A stretch of 64,000 bases of DNA from Palsa-504 sp963835775 (GCA_963835775.1 CAWIHB010000004.1:310001-374000); one strand, 5' to 3'; shown: positions 1 to 13,610, counted from the stretch's first letter. The notes: generated from the letters alone by a model not told the origin. Translations and numbers: made by a program.

Positions 1-4050
<4,050 letters not shown>

Positions 4051-4062
4051 CGGGGGACCGAC

Positions 4063-5511
4063 ATGGCTGACCCGAAGGGCTTCCTGACCACGCCCCGCGA
4101 GACCCCCACCCGCCGCCCGGTCGACCTGCGGCTGACGGACTGGCGAGAGGTGTACGAGCCGTTCCCGCCCAGCCGCCTGGAACGCCAGGCGGGCCGGTGC
4201 ATGGACTGCGGCATCCCGTTCTGCCACCACGGCTGCCCGCTCGGGAACCTCATCCCCGAGTGGAACGACCTGGTCTGGCGGCATGACTGGCAGGACGCCG
4301 CCGACCGCCTGCACGCGACGAACAACTTCCCCGAGTTCACCGGGCGGCTTTGCCCAGCGCCGTGCGAAGCCGCCTGCGTGCTCGGGATCAATGCCGACCC
4401 GGTCACGATCAAGCAGGTCGAGGTGGAGATCATCGACCGGGCGTTCGCGTCCGGCTGGGTGACCCCGATGCCCCCGGCCCAGCTGACCGGCGACACCGTG
4501 GCCGTGATCGGTTCGGGTCCGGCCGGCCTGGCGGCAGCCCAGCAGCTGACCAGGGCCGGGCATACGGTCACCGTCTTCGAGCGCGACGACGCGCCCGGCG
4601 GGCTGCTGCGGTACGGCATCCCCGAGTTCAAGCTGGAGAAGCGGCACCTGGACCGGCGGCTGGCCCAGATGCGGGCCGAGGGGACCAGGTTCCGCTGCGG
4701 GATCGAGGCCGGCACCGATGTCACCGCGGCTGAGCTGCGGGCGTCCTTCGACGCCCTGGTCCTGTGCGGCGGCGCGCGGGTGCCTCGTGACCTGCCGCTG
4801 CCCGGGCGATCCCTGGCCGGGATCCACCAGGCCATGGAGTACCTGCCGCTGTCCAACCGGGCGGTGGCGGCCAACCCGGGCGCCCCGGCCGAGCCGGCCA
4901 TCAGCGCCCACGGCCGGCACGTGGTCATCATCGGCGGCGGCGACACCGGCGCGGACTGCCTGGGCACCGCCCACCGGCAGGGCGCGGCATCGGTGACCCA
5001 GCTCGAGATCCTGCCCCGCCCGCCCGCGTCCCGGCCCGGCCACCAGCCCTGGCCGACCTACCCGATGATCTACCGCGTCTCCAGCGCGCATGAAGAGGGC
5101 GGCGAGCGGGTCTATGCCGTCTCCACCCTGGAGTTCCGCGGCGATACCGACGGGCGGGTGCGGGCCCTGCGGCTGGCCGACGCGGACGGCTTCGACCCCG
5201 TGCCGGGCACCGAGCGCGAACTCCCGTGTGACCTGGTGCTGCTCGCGATGGGCTTCACCGGAGCCGAACGGCCCGGGCTGCTCGCTGGCCTGGGCGTCGA
5301 TTTCGACCCGCGGGGCAACGTGGGCCGCGGGCCGGACTACGCGACCTCGGTCCCCGGCGTGTTCGCCGCGGGCGATATGGGCCGCGGCCAGTCGCTGATC
5401 GTCTGGGCCATCGCCGAAGGCCGCAGCGCGGCCGCCGCCGTCGATCGATACCTGGGCGGATCCGCCCAGCTGCCCGCGCCGATCCCGCCTACCGCTCGCC
5501 CGCTTTCCTGA
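4063..5511 (+). CDS. gltD: Glutamate synthase small subunit
   Basis: The 482-residue beta subunit passes electrons from NADPH through FAD and Fe-S clusters to GltB. The N-terminal cluster-binding cysteines are C46, C49, C54 and C58, with a further Cys pair near residue 100 (LCPAPCEAAC). The FAD-binding Rossmann motif VIGSGPAGLAAA lies at about 145-156 and the NADPH motif VIIGGGDTGADC near 287. The C-terminal GVFAAGDMGRGQSLIVWA is the usual FAD-contacting end of the family. Length is normal. The ATG start follows a purine-rich stretch after the gltB stop. Confidence 0.97.
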   Translation: MADPKGFLTTPRETPTRRPVDLRLTDWREVYEPFPPSRLERQAGRCMDCGIPFCHHGCPLGNLIPEWNDLVWRHDWQDAADRLHATNNFPEFTGRLCPAPCEAACVLGINADPVTIKQVEVEIIDRAFASGWVTPMPPAQLTGDTVAVIGSGPAGLAAAQQLTRAGHTVTVFERDDAPGGLLRYGIPEFKLEKRHLDRRLAQMRAEGTRFRCGIEAGTDVTAAELRASFDALVLCGGARVPRDLPLPGRSLAGIHQAMEYLPLSNRAVAANPGAPAEPAISAHGRHVVIIGGGDTGADCLGTAHRQGAASVTQLEILPRPPASRPGHQPWPTYPMIYRVSSAHEEGGERVYAVSTLEFRGDTDGRVRALRLADADGFDPVPGTERELPCDLVLLAMGFTGAERPGLLAGLGVDFDPRGNVGRGPDYATSVPGVFAAGDMGRGQSLIVWAIAEGRSAAAAVDRYLGGSAQLPAPIPPTARPLS

Positions 5512-5593
5512 ACTTCGAGGCATATTGCCCACATGAGCATAGTCTGATGGGCTAAGGGCCTGGTGATTCTGTTGGTCTAGGAGCGGCACGACG

Positions 5594-7410
5594 ATGGCGA
5601 TATGTCCGTATGGTCACTATTCAGCGACCGATGACTACTGTGACGTGTGCGGCCAAAGTACCGCTCTGAGTTCTGGTTCTGATCCTGCCCGCGTGGGCGG
5701 CAAGCATCATGCAGGCCGGCCGGGACCGGTGGCGGGCCCTAGTCAGTCCTGCCCGCGCTGCGGGGCCGTGAGCGCCGGTCAGTTCTGCGAACGGTGTGGC
5801 CTGAAGTTCCGCGTCCGGCGCCCGTTTGCTCCGTTGTCTCAGGACGAGCTGTCTCAGGACGAGCTGTCTCAGGACGAGCTGTTCCAGGGCGAGCTGTCCA
5901 GGGTGAGCTGACCCAGGATGAGCTGTCCCAGCCTGAGCCGCTGCGGCCCGGGTCGGCCGGGTCGTCCGCGTGGCCGGTGTCGTGGTCCAGCGCAACGTCT
6001 CCGCCCGCCTCGCCGCCTCCGGCGCGATCCGGGCCGCCCGAATCGCTGTTCCCGCCCCTGGCGAAGCCCGAGGCGCCGTCCTCGCCTTGGCTCCTGGCTC
6101 CGTCGCCGTCCGCCCCGCCCACCCCGGCTCCGCCCGCTGCAGTCCCGCCCGCTGCAGTCCCGCCCGCTGCAGTCCCGGCCGCCATGGCCCCGGCCGTTGC
6201 CGCGTCCGAAGTGCCGTGGACGGCCCCCGAAGCGCCGTGGACGGCCCCCGACACACCATGGGGCGCATCGGAGATCACTCGGCCGGTGCCCGAGCCGACC
6301 TGGACTGCGCCGCCCGAACCGGCCTGGACCGCATACGAGCCGGCCCTGACCACGCCGCCCGAGCCTCCGGGCCCGATCCCGCCGGACGTACCCGTCCTGT
6401 CCGAGCCGGCCGCTCCGGCCGATGCCTCGGCCTCACCGGAGCCCGCGGTGCCCGAGCCCGACCCGGACGTATCAGCATGGCGCTGGTCCGCGCCGCCGGA
6501 GCCGGCCTGGCGCGACCGCGTGGTGCCCGAGTCCGCTATGGCCGAGTCCGCACTGGCCGAGCCCGCACTGGCCGAGCCCGCACTGGCCGAGCCCGCTATG
6601 GCCGAGCCCGCTATGGCCGAGCCCGCTATGGCCGAGCCCGCTATGGCCGAGCCCGCACTGGCCGAGCCCGCACTGGCCGAGCCCGCACTGGCCGAGCCCG
6701 CACTGGCTGAGCCCGCCGTGGCGGACCAGTTCGCGTCGGCCCGTGAGCCCGTGCCGGCCCGCGAGCCCCCGTCGGCCCGCGAGGCCGAGGCCGAGCCAGA
6801 GGTGTTCTCCTGGTCCGCGCCGGCCCGCCCGGCCGCGTCAGCGCCGCCGGCGCCGCCGTTCTCGAATGCCTCGTTGGCCTCGCCCGTGCTGCCAACACCG
6901 CCGGCCCCGGTCCAGCGGGTGCCGCCGCCCGCGCCCTCCTCCCCGCCGGCGGTGCACGTACGACCGAGCCAGGCCGCGTCGCCCACCATGCCCATACCGG
7001 TGTTCACCCCCACCACCTGGACTGCAGTAATCTCAACGGACCGCGATTACTACGACCTCATGCAGCAGAAGAGGGTGGCCTTCGGCTCTCCCATCGCGTT
7101 CCCCGTCTACACCATCGAACGGCGATTCCCGCTGTCCGGGAGCCAGATGCGTATCGGGCGGCGCAGCGCGGCGCGCGGCCTGGAGCCGGAGATCGACCTG
7201 GCCGACCCGCCCGCGGATCCGGGCGTCAGCCGCCTGCACGCGATCCTGATCGCCGCCCCCAACGGCACCTGGGCGGTCCTCGATCCTGGCTCGGCCAACG
7301 GCACGATGCTCAACGGCCGCGAGCTGGCCGTCGGGGAGATGGTCACCCTGCACGAAGGTGACCGCATCAACCTCGGTGCGTGGACCGCCATCACTATGCA
7401 GCGCGGATAA
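5594..7410 (+). pseudogene. Zinc-ribbon/FHA-domain protein, disrupted by a one-base deletion
   Basis: One gene is split by a missing base. The upstream frame begins at ATG 5594 with two zinc ribbons (C4...CDVCG, then CPRCG...CERCG) and enters a 15-bp repeat encoding the five-residue unit SQDEL. Near base 5899 a repeat unit reads tccag where the others have tcccag or tctcag, which produces a TGA at 5909-5911. Restoring one C continues as QGELTQDELSQPEP into a long Pro/Ala-rich linker and then a C-terminal FHA domain (about 7035-7400; RIGRRS, SRLH, NGTMLNGREL). The intact paralogue at 14953-16002 has the same ribbon-linker-FHA layout. FHA domains bind phosphothreonine, so this is a plausible adaptor for the kinase encoded downstream. 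The frame downstream of the break is open from 5794 and would otherwise look like a separate ORF. Sequencing error and true loss cannot be told apart here. Confidence 0.75.
6526..6720 (+). repeat. 15-bp tandem repeat in the FHA-protein linker
   Basis: About a dozen copies of gccgagcccgcactg, with a gctatg variant in the middle copies, encode AEPAL/AEPAM units. The array is in frame inside the disordered linker between the zinc ribbons and the FHA domain. Such arrays change copy number readily, giving linker length variation without a frame change because the unit is a multiple of three. Confidence 0.9.
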
Positions 7411-7507
7411 GGGCGGCCGGCGGCGGCCGGGCGGTTTCCGGCCATCCGCTCGTCCGCTAGCCTGAACCCCGGTTCGCCAGCTTGCGTTAACCCCAAGTAG
7501 TCCCTAA

Positions 7508-7535
7508 TTGCGGGCAAAATAAGATGCGGTACGGT
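7508..7535 (+). promoter_or_regulatory. Candidate sigma-70-type promoter upstream of the glnX-like gene
   Basis: TTGCGG (7508-7513) and TACGGT (7530-7535) are separated by 16 bp and lie about 40 bp before the likely ATG at 7577. The surrounding 7,480-7,535 stretch is more AT-rich than its flanks. This would start transcription of the 7577-16917 gene block independently of gltBD. Called from pattern only. Confidence 0.3.
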
Positions 7536-7576
7536 GCGTCGGTTCCGACGACGGGAGCGTGCATGGCGGGACGGCG

Positions 7577-8935
7577 ATGAGCACCACGGTTACCGGCAGT
7601 CCGCCGCGGGGGCAGGCCCCGCCGCGCAGACAGCCTGCACCCGGGCAACACCAGGCCCGCGCGCCCCGCCGAAGGCTCAGGCTCCCGCGCGCCTCCACCA
7701 CGCCCGGCCGGCTGTGGCTGGTGCGGGCCGGCCTGGTGGTCCTGTGCCTGGCCTGGGGGGTACTGGCCACGCTGATGACGAGCCAGCACACCTCGGCGGC
7801 GCATCAGGTGAACGCCACCGACGAAGCGCTCAGCCTGGATGCGCAGCAGATATACCAGTCGCTGGCCGATGCCGATGTCACGGTCTCCACCGGATACCTG
7901 TACGGGCGCACCGAACCGTACGCCAACCGGCAGCGCTACCAGCGCGATATCGCCGCCGTCGCCGCCGACCTTAAGGCGGTCACCGCGGCCAACGGCAACT
8001 CAGGCATCGGCGCTAGCCTCAGCGCTATCTCCCAGGGCCTGCCGGTCTACACCGGCTACGTGGAAGACGGCGAGATCTACAACTCGCTCGGCTTCCCGGC
8101 CGGCGGCTCATTCATCGAGGTGGCCTCAGAGGAGATGCACCTGACCCTGCTGCCGGCCGCCCGCAGCGTCTACGAGCAGGAGAACGCCCAGCTGCAGGCC
8201 TCCAGCGCGCAGGCGACCGGGCTGCCGCTGGCCGTCATCACCGTCGTGGTCGGCCTGGCCGTATGTTTCCTGCTGTTCCGGGCGCAGCGCTGGCTGTCGC
8301 GCCGCACTCACCGGACGGTCAACCCCGGCCTGTTCCTCGCTACCCTGGCTTCCGTCGCGGCGCTGATCTGGCTCGTGGTGGCCCTGGCCGGAGCCCGGGC
8401 GGACCTGCTGAAGGCCACCGGGCACGGCTCCGGCCCGGCGCAGACGCTGGCCGAGGCCGACATCACCGCGCTGCAGGCTCGCGGTGACGAGACCCTCAAC
8501 CTGATCTCGCGCTCCGGCGACGCTAACTTCCAGCAGGACTTCCACACCGCGCAGAGCAAGCTGAGCAGCTTGCTGGACAGCGCGTCCGCGAACAGCGCGG
8601 CCGACGGCGCCGTGCCGATCGCGGCTGCCGGACACGCCGCGACCGCCTGGTTCGCAGTCAACCAGCGGGCGCAGAAGCTGGATGCCATCTATGACTACGG
8701 CGCTGAGACCCAGCTGGAGATCGGGTCGGGTCCCGGCACCGCCGGCACGCTGTTCGGGCAGCTCGAGACCAACATCAACACGGCCATCAGCGCGGATCAG
8801 TCGGTTTTCGCCGCCAACGCGGCGGATGGAGTCGACGAGCTGGCCGGCCTGGAGATCGGCATCGCGGTGCTCGCCCTAGTCATGGCCATCGGCTCCGCCT
8901 GGGGGCTGACCCGGCGTCTGGCGGAGTACCGATGA
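7577..8935 (+). CDS. GlnX-like four-helix membrane sensor protein
   Basis: A 452-residue membrane protein. A Pro/Arg-rich cytoplasmic N-terminus precedes helix 1 (about 47-67). An extracytoplasmic helical domain (about 68-213) follows, then helices 2 (215-233) and 3 (250-272), a second external domain, and helix 4 (424-446). This double TM-loop-TM topology and its place upstream of a PknG-type kinase match mycobacterial GlnX, which relays amino-acid availability to PknG. I chose ATG 7577, which has GGCGGGA about 5 nt upstream; an in-frame GTG at 7559 lacks a spaced ribosome binding site. The stop overlaps the next start as ATGA. No GlnH-like binding protein is encoded next to it. Family assignment rests on topology and context, not clear sequence identity. 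Confidence 0.7.
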   Translation: MSTTVTGSPPRGQAPPRRQPAPGQHQARAPRRRLRLPRASTTPGRLWLVRAGLVVLCLAWGVLATLMTSQHTSAAHQVNATDEALSLDAQQIYQSLADADVTVSTGYLYGRTEPYANRQRYQRDIAAVAADLKAVTAANGNSGIGASLSAISQGLPVYTGYVEDGEIYNSLGFPAGGSFIEVASEEMHLTLLPAARSVYEQENAQLQASSAQATGLPLAVITVVVGLAVCFLLFRAQRWLSRRTHRTVNPGLFLATLASVAALIWLVVALAGARADLLKATGHGSGPAQTLAEADITALQARGDETLNLISRSGDANFQQDFHTAQSKLSSLLDSASANSAADGAVPIAAAGHAATAWFAVNQRAQKLDAIYDYGAETQLEIGSGPGTAGTLFGQLETNINTAISADQSVFAANAADGVDELAGLEIGIAVLALVMAIGSAWGLTRRLAEYR

Positions 8936-10155
8936 CCGTCCCTGTGCTGACCAAGGAGCGGGCTCCGGCCGTGGTGCAGGCCGCGACGGCCGAGCGCGAC
9001 GCCATCCAGGCCAACCTGCTCGAGCTGGACGGCAGCTTCGGCAAGCGGCTGCTGGAGGGAGCCGCGCTCACCGGCCAGACCAAGCGCCGCTGGGATCTCA
9101 CCTCGGCGACGCTGGCCACCCTGTGGCAGGTCTACGAGGCCTACTCGGCCGTCATCGACCAGGCCGCCGAGGCGGTCCAGGGGCACCTGGGGCCCAGGGA
9201 ACTGGCCTGGATCACCACGCTGCTCACCGGATCGTCCATTCAGCTGGCCGCCGGCCCGGCGCCGCTGGCGGGCCGGGATCTGGCCGACAGCGGCCGCGAG
9301 AACCTGACCGTGGTCGAGGCGGTGACCCGGATGCGGCGCTCGTTCAGCCAGATCACCGAGGTGGTCTCCGCCGCAGAGCAGGTCTGGAACGAGATGACGA
9401 ACCGGCTGGACACGGTCGGCAGCGAGCTGGGCCGGGTGACACCGCTGGCCGCCTCGGTGGCCGATGAGGCCCTGAACGGCAACCTGGCCGCGGTGCAGGG
9501 CAAGCTGGCCCGGCTGCGCGAGACCCTGAACACCGACCCGCTGTCGCTGTGGCTGGGCGGCTCGGACCCCAAGACCGGCCCGGTGGACACCTCGGGCGCG
9601 GACCGGCTGACGGAGCGCATCGCCGCCGCGGCGACCAGGATCGACGAGCTCATCCGGCTGCGGGATGACGCTCAGCAGCGCATCGCCGAGGTGGCCAAGG
9701 CGGCGGCTGCGGCGCGGGCTGCCTACGAGGACGCGACCGCCGCCTGGCAACGGGCCGCCGCCAAGATCACCACCGGAGCGCTGCCCGCTCAGCCGGCCGG
9801 CTTTACCGATCTGTCCGCCCGGATAGCCGATCTCGACGCGCTGCAGGCCGCCGGGCGCTTGACCCGCCTGTCGTCAGAGCTTGACCAGCTCGAACGGGAC
9901 CTGGCCGACGCCACCACCAGCTTCCGGATGACCGAACAGGCCGTGGCGGACCTGATGAGCCGGCGTGACGAGCTGCGCGGCCTGCTCGGTGCCTACCGGG
10001 CCAAGGCGGCACGGTTGGGCGCGGCGGAAGACCCCGGCCTGACCGAACGCCACGACCGCGCCCGCGGGCTGCTGTGGACCGCGCCCTGCGACCTGGCGGC
10101 CGCCGCGGATGCCGTGACCAGCTACCAGCAGGCCATCCTGGCCCTAGGAGGATAG
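8932..10155 (+). CDS. Cytoplasmic coiled-coil protein of the PknG cluster
   Basis: A 407-residue protein without signal peptide or membrane helix. It is rich in Ala, Leu, Glu and Arg with long heptad-like stretches at about 95-165 and 225-355. No catalytic motif is recognised. Its ATG overlaps the glnX-like stop (ATGA) and its own stop is 4 nt before the kinase ATG, so it is translationally coupled on both sides. The tight coupling suggests a scaffold between the membrane sensor and the kinase, which is inference only. Confidence 0.85.
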   Translation: MTVPVLTKERAPAVVQAATAERDAIQANLLELDGSFGKRLLEGAALTGQTKRRWDLTSATLATLWQVYEAYSAVIDQAAEAVQGHLGPRELAWITTLLTGSSIQLAAGPAPLAGRDLADSGRENLTVVEAVTRMRRSFSQITEVVSAAEQVWNEMTNRLDTVGSELGRVTPLAASVADEALNGNLAAVQGKLARLRETLNTDPLSLWLGGSDPKTGPVDTSGADRLTERIAAAATRIDELIRLRDDAQQRIAEVAKAAAAARAAYEDATAAWQRAAAKITTGALPAQPAGFTDLSARIADLDALQAAGRLTRLSSELDQLERDLADATTSFRMTEQAVADLMSRRDELRGLLGAYRAKAARLGAAEDPGLTERHDRARGLLWTAPCDLAAAADAVTSYQQAILALGG

Positions 10156-10159
10156 CCGC

Positions 10160-12547
10160 ATGACTTCAGCCCTGGTCAGGTGCAATCAGCCTGGCTGCGC
10201 CGGGACGATCCAGGACGGATACTGCGATACGTGCGGCCTGGCCCCGGCCGCCGCGGCATCAGGCGCCGCCGGGTCGGGTGCCTCCGGCCCGTCGGGTGCC
10301 TCCGGCCCGTCGGGTCCATCCGGTTCCGCGAGCTCGGCGCAGTCCTCCGGCTCCTCGCCCAGTACCCGCTCGAGGGCCCGTGGCCGGGGGAGCAGCCGGT
10401 CGGCCCGGGGTCGGCTCGGCGCAGGCCTGGTCGACATACCGCCCGTGCCCTTCCGGGATCCGGCCAGTGCCGTGCTCGCGAATCCTAGCGTGGCTGAGAA
10501 CAAGCGGTTCTGCAGCGGCTGCGACCAGCCCGTCGGACGCAGCCGGGACGGGCACCCGGGCCTGACCGATGGGTTCTGCCGGAACTGCGGGACCCGGTTC
10601 TCTTTCACCCCGAAACTGGAACCCGGTGAGGTAGTCGCCGGGCAGTACGAGGTACTCGGCTGCCTCGCCCACGGCGGGCTCGGCTGGATCTACCTGGCCA
10701 AAGACCACAACGTCAGTGACCGCTGGGTTGTGCTGAAAGGCCTGCTCAACACGGCCGACGCCGACGCCATGGCGGCGGCCGTGGCCGAGCGGCAGTTCCT
10801 GGCCGAGGTTGAGCACCCCAACATCGTCCGGATCTATAATTTCGTCCAGCATGCCGACCGCCGCATCGGCGAGGCAGCCGGCTACATCGTGATGGAGTAC
10901 GTGGGCGGCAAGTCGCTGAAGCAGATCCTGCTCGACGCGCGGCAGGCGGGCGGCTCCGTTCCGGTCACCCATGCGCTCGCCTATGCCATAGAGGTGCTGC
11001 CCGCGCTCGGCTACCTGCACGACCACGGCCTGGTCTACTGCGACTTCAAGCCGGATAACGTCATCCAGACCGAAGAGCAGCTCAAGCTCATCGATATGGG
11101 CGGCGTGCGCCGGATCGACAGCGACGAGGCCATCTACGGCACGGTCGGCTACCAGGCTCCGGAGATCGAGGCCGACGGTCCCACCCCCAGTTCCGACCTG
11201 TACACGGTCGGCCGGGCCCTGGCCGTGCTCACCTTCGAGTTCAAGGGCTTCCAGAGCACGTATAAGCACAGCCTGCCCGACGGTGTGCCGCTGCTCGCCG
11301 AACAGGAGTCCTTTGGCCGGCTGCTGAGACGGGCCACGCACCAGGATCCCGACCGCCGGTTCGGCTCCGCGGGCGAGATGACCGAGCAGCTCATCGGCGT
11401 GCTCCGCGAGGTGCTCGCGGCCGCCGACGGGGTACCAAGGCCCGCCTTCTCCACCCTGTTCAGTCCCGAAGTCCTGGCCGTCGGAACTGTGTTGTCTCGG
11501 GGGGACGATCCCCCCCAGACCCCCCCTGATCACGGGGGGGCTGCGCGCCCCCCCGTACCCTCCGCGGGAGGGGCTGCGCGCCCCCCCGTACCCCCTGCGG
11601 GAGGGGCTGCGCGCCCCCCCGCACCGCCTCGGGGGGCGGAGGTTGTCGGTGGGCTGCCGCTGCCGCAGGTGGTCAGAACCGACCCCGCAGCCGGCTATCT
11701 GGCCACGTTTGCCGGGCTCAGCCCGGCCCAGCGCGTCGTCGCGCTGACCCTGGCCGTGGCCGGGGACGCGACCATCCCGCAGGAGGTCACCGGATCGGCG
11801 GAAACCCACCTGGCCCTGGCCCGCGCCCGGATCGACAGCGGTGACTACGACGCCGCGGCGGTCGTCCTGGACGGCCTGGCCGCGGATGACCCGTCCGACT
11901 GGCGGATTGCCTGGTATAACGGCCTGCGCTGCCTGGCCACCGAGGCGGACGGCGCCCGGGACGCGTTCAGCGCCGTGTACGACGAACTGCCCGGCGAGCT
12001 TTCCCCCAAGCTCGCCCTGGCTTTCGCCGCCGAGGCCGCGGGCGACCTGACCGCCGCCGGTCACTACTTCCGCCTGGTGTGGACGGTCGACCGGTCCTAC
12101 ATCAGTGCCGCGTTTGGCTTGACGCGGACCTGCCTGGCCGTGGGTGACCGGCCGGGGGCCATCGCCGCGCTCGCGGGCGTGCCCGATACCTCCAGCTATC
12201 ACGCGGCGGCGCAGATCGCCGCGGTGCACATACTCGTCGCCGGGGATGGCCAGAACGGGGTGAGCGGAGATGACCTGCGGCAAGCCGATGGCCAGCTTGG
12301 CCGGCTGGTCGTCGACGATGTACGGCGCCAGCAGCTCACCATCGCGATCCTGCGGGCCGCCCTCGACTGGTGCACCACCGGCGCCGCGGACGGCACCCCG
12401 ATCCTCGGGTGCGAGCCGAACCCGCGCGCCGTCCGGTTCGGGCTGGAACGCAGCTACCGGGCGCTGGCCCGGCTGACTCCGGACGCATCCCGCCGGATCG
12501 AGCTTGTCGACATGGCCAACGCCATCCGGCCCAGGACGCTGACGTGA
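10160..12547 (+). CDS. pknG: PknG-type serine/threonine protein kinase with zinc ribbons and TPR domain
   Basis: A 795-residue soluble kinase. An N-terminal zinc ribbon (C8, C13, C22, C25) and a Ser/Gly/Pro linker precede the PknG-typical rubredoxin-like site (C118, C121, C140, C143). The kinase domain spans about 155-410: VVLKGL with the ATP Lys near 192, YCDFKPDN with catalytic D295, and DMGG in place of DFG, as expected for the PknG family. A TPR-like helical region covers about 560-790. Mycobacterial PknG phosphorylates the FHA protein GarA and so relieves its control of glutamate synthase, glutamate dehydrogenase and 2-oxoglutarate decarboxylase. The extra N-terminal ribbon is additional to the usual architecture. 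AGGAGG lies 8 nt before the ATG. The stop overlaps the downstream GTG (GTGA). A repetitive GC-rich element is inserted in frame between kinase and TPR regions. Confidence 0.93.
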   Translation: MTSALVRCNQPGCAGTIQDGYCDTCGLAPAAAASGAAGSGASGPSGASGPSGPSGSASSAQSSGSSPSTRSRARGRGSSRSARGRLGAGLVDIPPVPFRDPASAVLANPSVAENKRFCSGCDQPVGRSRDGHPGLTDGFCRNCGTRFSFTPKLEPGEVVAGQYEVLGCLAHGGLGWIYLAKDHNVSDRWVVLKGLLNTADADAMAAAVAERQFLAEVEHPNIVRIYNFVQHADRRIGEAAGYIVMEYVGGKSLKQILLDARQAGGSVPVTHALAYAIEVLPALGYLHDHGLVYCDFKPDNVIQTEEQLKLIDMGGVRRIDSDEAIYGTVGYQAPEIEADGPTPSSDLYTVGRALAVLTFEFKGFQSTYKHSLPDGVPLLAEQESFGRLLRRATHQDPDRRFGSAGEMTEQLIGVLREVLAAADGVPRPAFSTLFSPEVLAVGTVLSRGDDPPQTPPDHGGAARPPVPSAGGAARPPVPPAGGAARPPAPPRGAEVVGGLPLPQVVRTDPAAGYLATFAGLSPAQRVVALTLAVAGDATIPQEVTGSAETHLALARARIDSGDYDAAAVVLDGLAADDPSDWRIAWYNGLRCLATEADGARDAFSAVYDELPGELSPKLALAFAAEAAGDLTAAGHYFRLVWTVDRSYISAAFGLTRTCLAVGDRPGAIAALAGVPDTSSYHAAAQIAAVHILVAGDGQNGVSGDDLRQADGQLGRLVVDDVRRQQLTIAILRAALDWCTTGAADGTPILGCEPNPRAVRFGLERSYRALARLTPDASRRIELVDMANAIRPRTLT
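11497..11641 (+). repeat. GC-rich palindromic repeat element inserted in frame in pknG
   Basis: A cggggggacgatcccccc-type palindrome is followed by three copies of an approximately 30-bp unit (ggggctgcgcgccccccc plus gtacc...). Translation gives GGAARPPVPxA repeats. The palindromic head closely resembles the non-coding sequence just after polA (23660-23680), so this looks like a dispersed extragenic-type palindrome captured in the coding linker between kinase and TPR domains. Its uniform G/C tracts differ from surrounding codon use. Confidence 0.75.
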
Positions 12548-13593
12548 CCGCCGACCCGTCGGTGCTCGACGGCACATGTCCGTCCTGCGGCCAGCCCATC
12601 GGCACCGCCGACAGCTTCTGCGAGGCCTGCGGAACCGAGCTGGCCCCGCCGATGGCCAGCACCGAGCCGGTCGGGTACACGCCGGTCTGCCCGGTCTGCT
12701 CGGTTGACCCGGCGGTAACGCCCGGTGCCGTCAGCGCGGAAGGCTACTGCGAGTCGTGCGGCCGCAAGGCACCGTCCGGCCGCGACCACATCGAGCTGGA
12801 CCTCGTGCTGGTGGCCGGGGTGACCGACCGCGGCCTGCGGCACACCCGCAACGAAGACGCGATGGCTATGGCGACGGCCGACACCCCCGCCGGGCCGGTC
12901 GCCATCGCCGTGGTCTGCGACGGGGTATCGACGTCTCCCCGCTCCGACGAGGCGTCGCTGGCCGCCGCTCAGGCCGCAGTGCGCACGCTGCTGGCCTCGG
13001 CCCGGCGCGGCGAAGACCCCGTGCAGGCCTCGCCCGTCGCAGTGCGCGCGGCTCACCAGGCCCTGTCCGCCCTGGGCACGCCGGGCGAGGCGCCGTCCGC
13101 CACGTACCTATCGGCCATCGTCGGCGGCGATGCGGTGACGGTGAGCTGGCTGGGTGACAGCCGGGCCTACTGGCTCGGCGCCGACGGCCATGCGATGCGG
13201 CTGTCCACCGACGACTCGATGGCCGAGGAAATGGTCGCGCAGGGCACGATGAACGAGGCCGAGGCCCTGGCCTCCCCGCAGGCCCACGTCATCACCCGCT
13301 GGCTCGGCGCCGACCTGACCGAGGTGCATCCGCACGTACTGCAGGTCGAACCGGTTGGTCCCGGCGTGGTGCTCGTCTGCTCCGACGGGCTGTGGAACTA
13401 CCAGCCCGAGGCGGCGGGCTTGGCCCGGCAGGCACTGCCGGCCGCGCTCACCGACCCGCTCGGCGCGGCCGAGACGCTGGTCAAGTTCGCGCTCGATGCC
13501 GGCGGTATGGACAACATCACGGTGCTATTGGTCCCCTTCCCGCCTCAGGCCATTCCGCCCAGGACCGTTCCCGCCCGCCGACTGGCGACGTAA
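12544..13593 (+). CDS. Zinc-ribbon PP2C-type serine/threonine phosphatase
   Basis: A 349-residue protein starting at a GTG that overlaps the pknG stop. Two N-terminal zinc ribbons (CPSCG...CEACG; CPVCS...CESCG) precede a PP2C domain from about residue 88 to the end. Metal-binding signatures are present: RNEDA, VVCDGVS, LGDSRAYW, CSDGLWNY and GGMDNIT. This is the compact form of the family lacking a membrane anchor. Overlap with the kinase gene argues that it reverses the phosphorylation made by PknG; the shared ribbon suggests a common docking partner. Confidence 0.92.
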   Translation: MTADPSVLDGTCPSCGQPIGTADSFCEACGTELAPPMASTEPVGYTPVCPVCSVDPAVTPGAVSAEGYCESCGRKAPSGRDHIELDLVLVAGVTDRGLRHTRNEDAMAMATADTPAGPVAIAVVCDGVSTSPRSDEASLAAAQAAVRTLLASARRGEDPVQASPVAVRAAHQALSALGTPGEAPSATYLSAIVGGDAVTVSWLGDSRAYWLGADGHAMRLSTDDSMAEEMVAQGTMNEAEALASPQAHVITRWLGADLTEVHPHVLQVEPVGPGVVLVCSDGLWNYQPEAAGLARQALPAALTDPLGAAETLVKFALDAGGMDNITVLLVPFPPQAIPPRTVPARRLAT

Positions 13594-13610
13594 GCGAGGA
13601 GAATTCCGCC

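Noticed and set aside
5794..7410. Reading the FHA half as an independent 538-residue gene
   Set aside because: Its first 35 residues are out-of-frame repeat translation; the paralogue at 14953 shows that the ribbon and FHA parts belong to one protein.
11497..11641. Transcription terminator inside pknG
   Set aside because: Strong palindromes are present but the frame stays open and the TPR domain follows in frame; it is treated as a repeat insertion.
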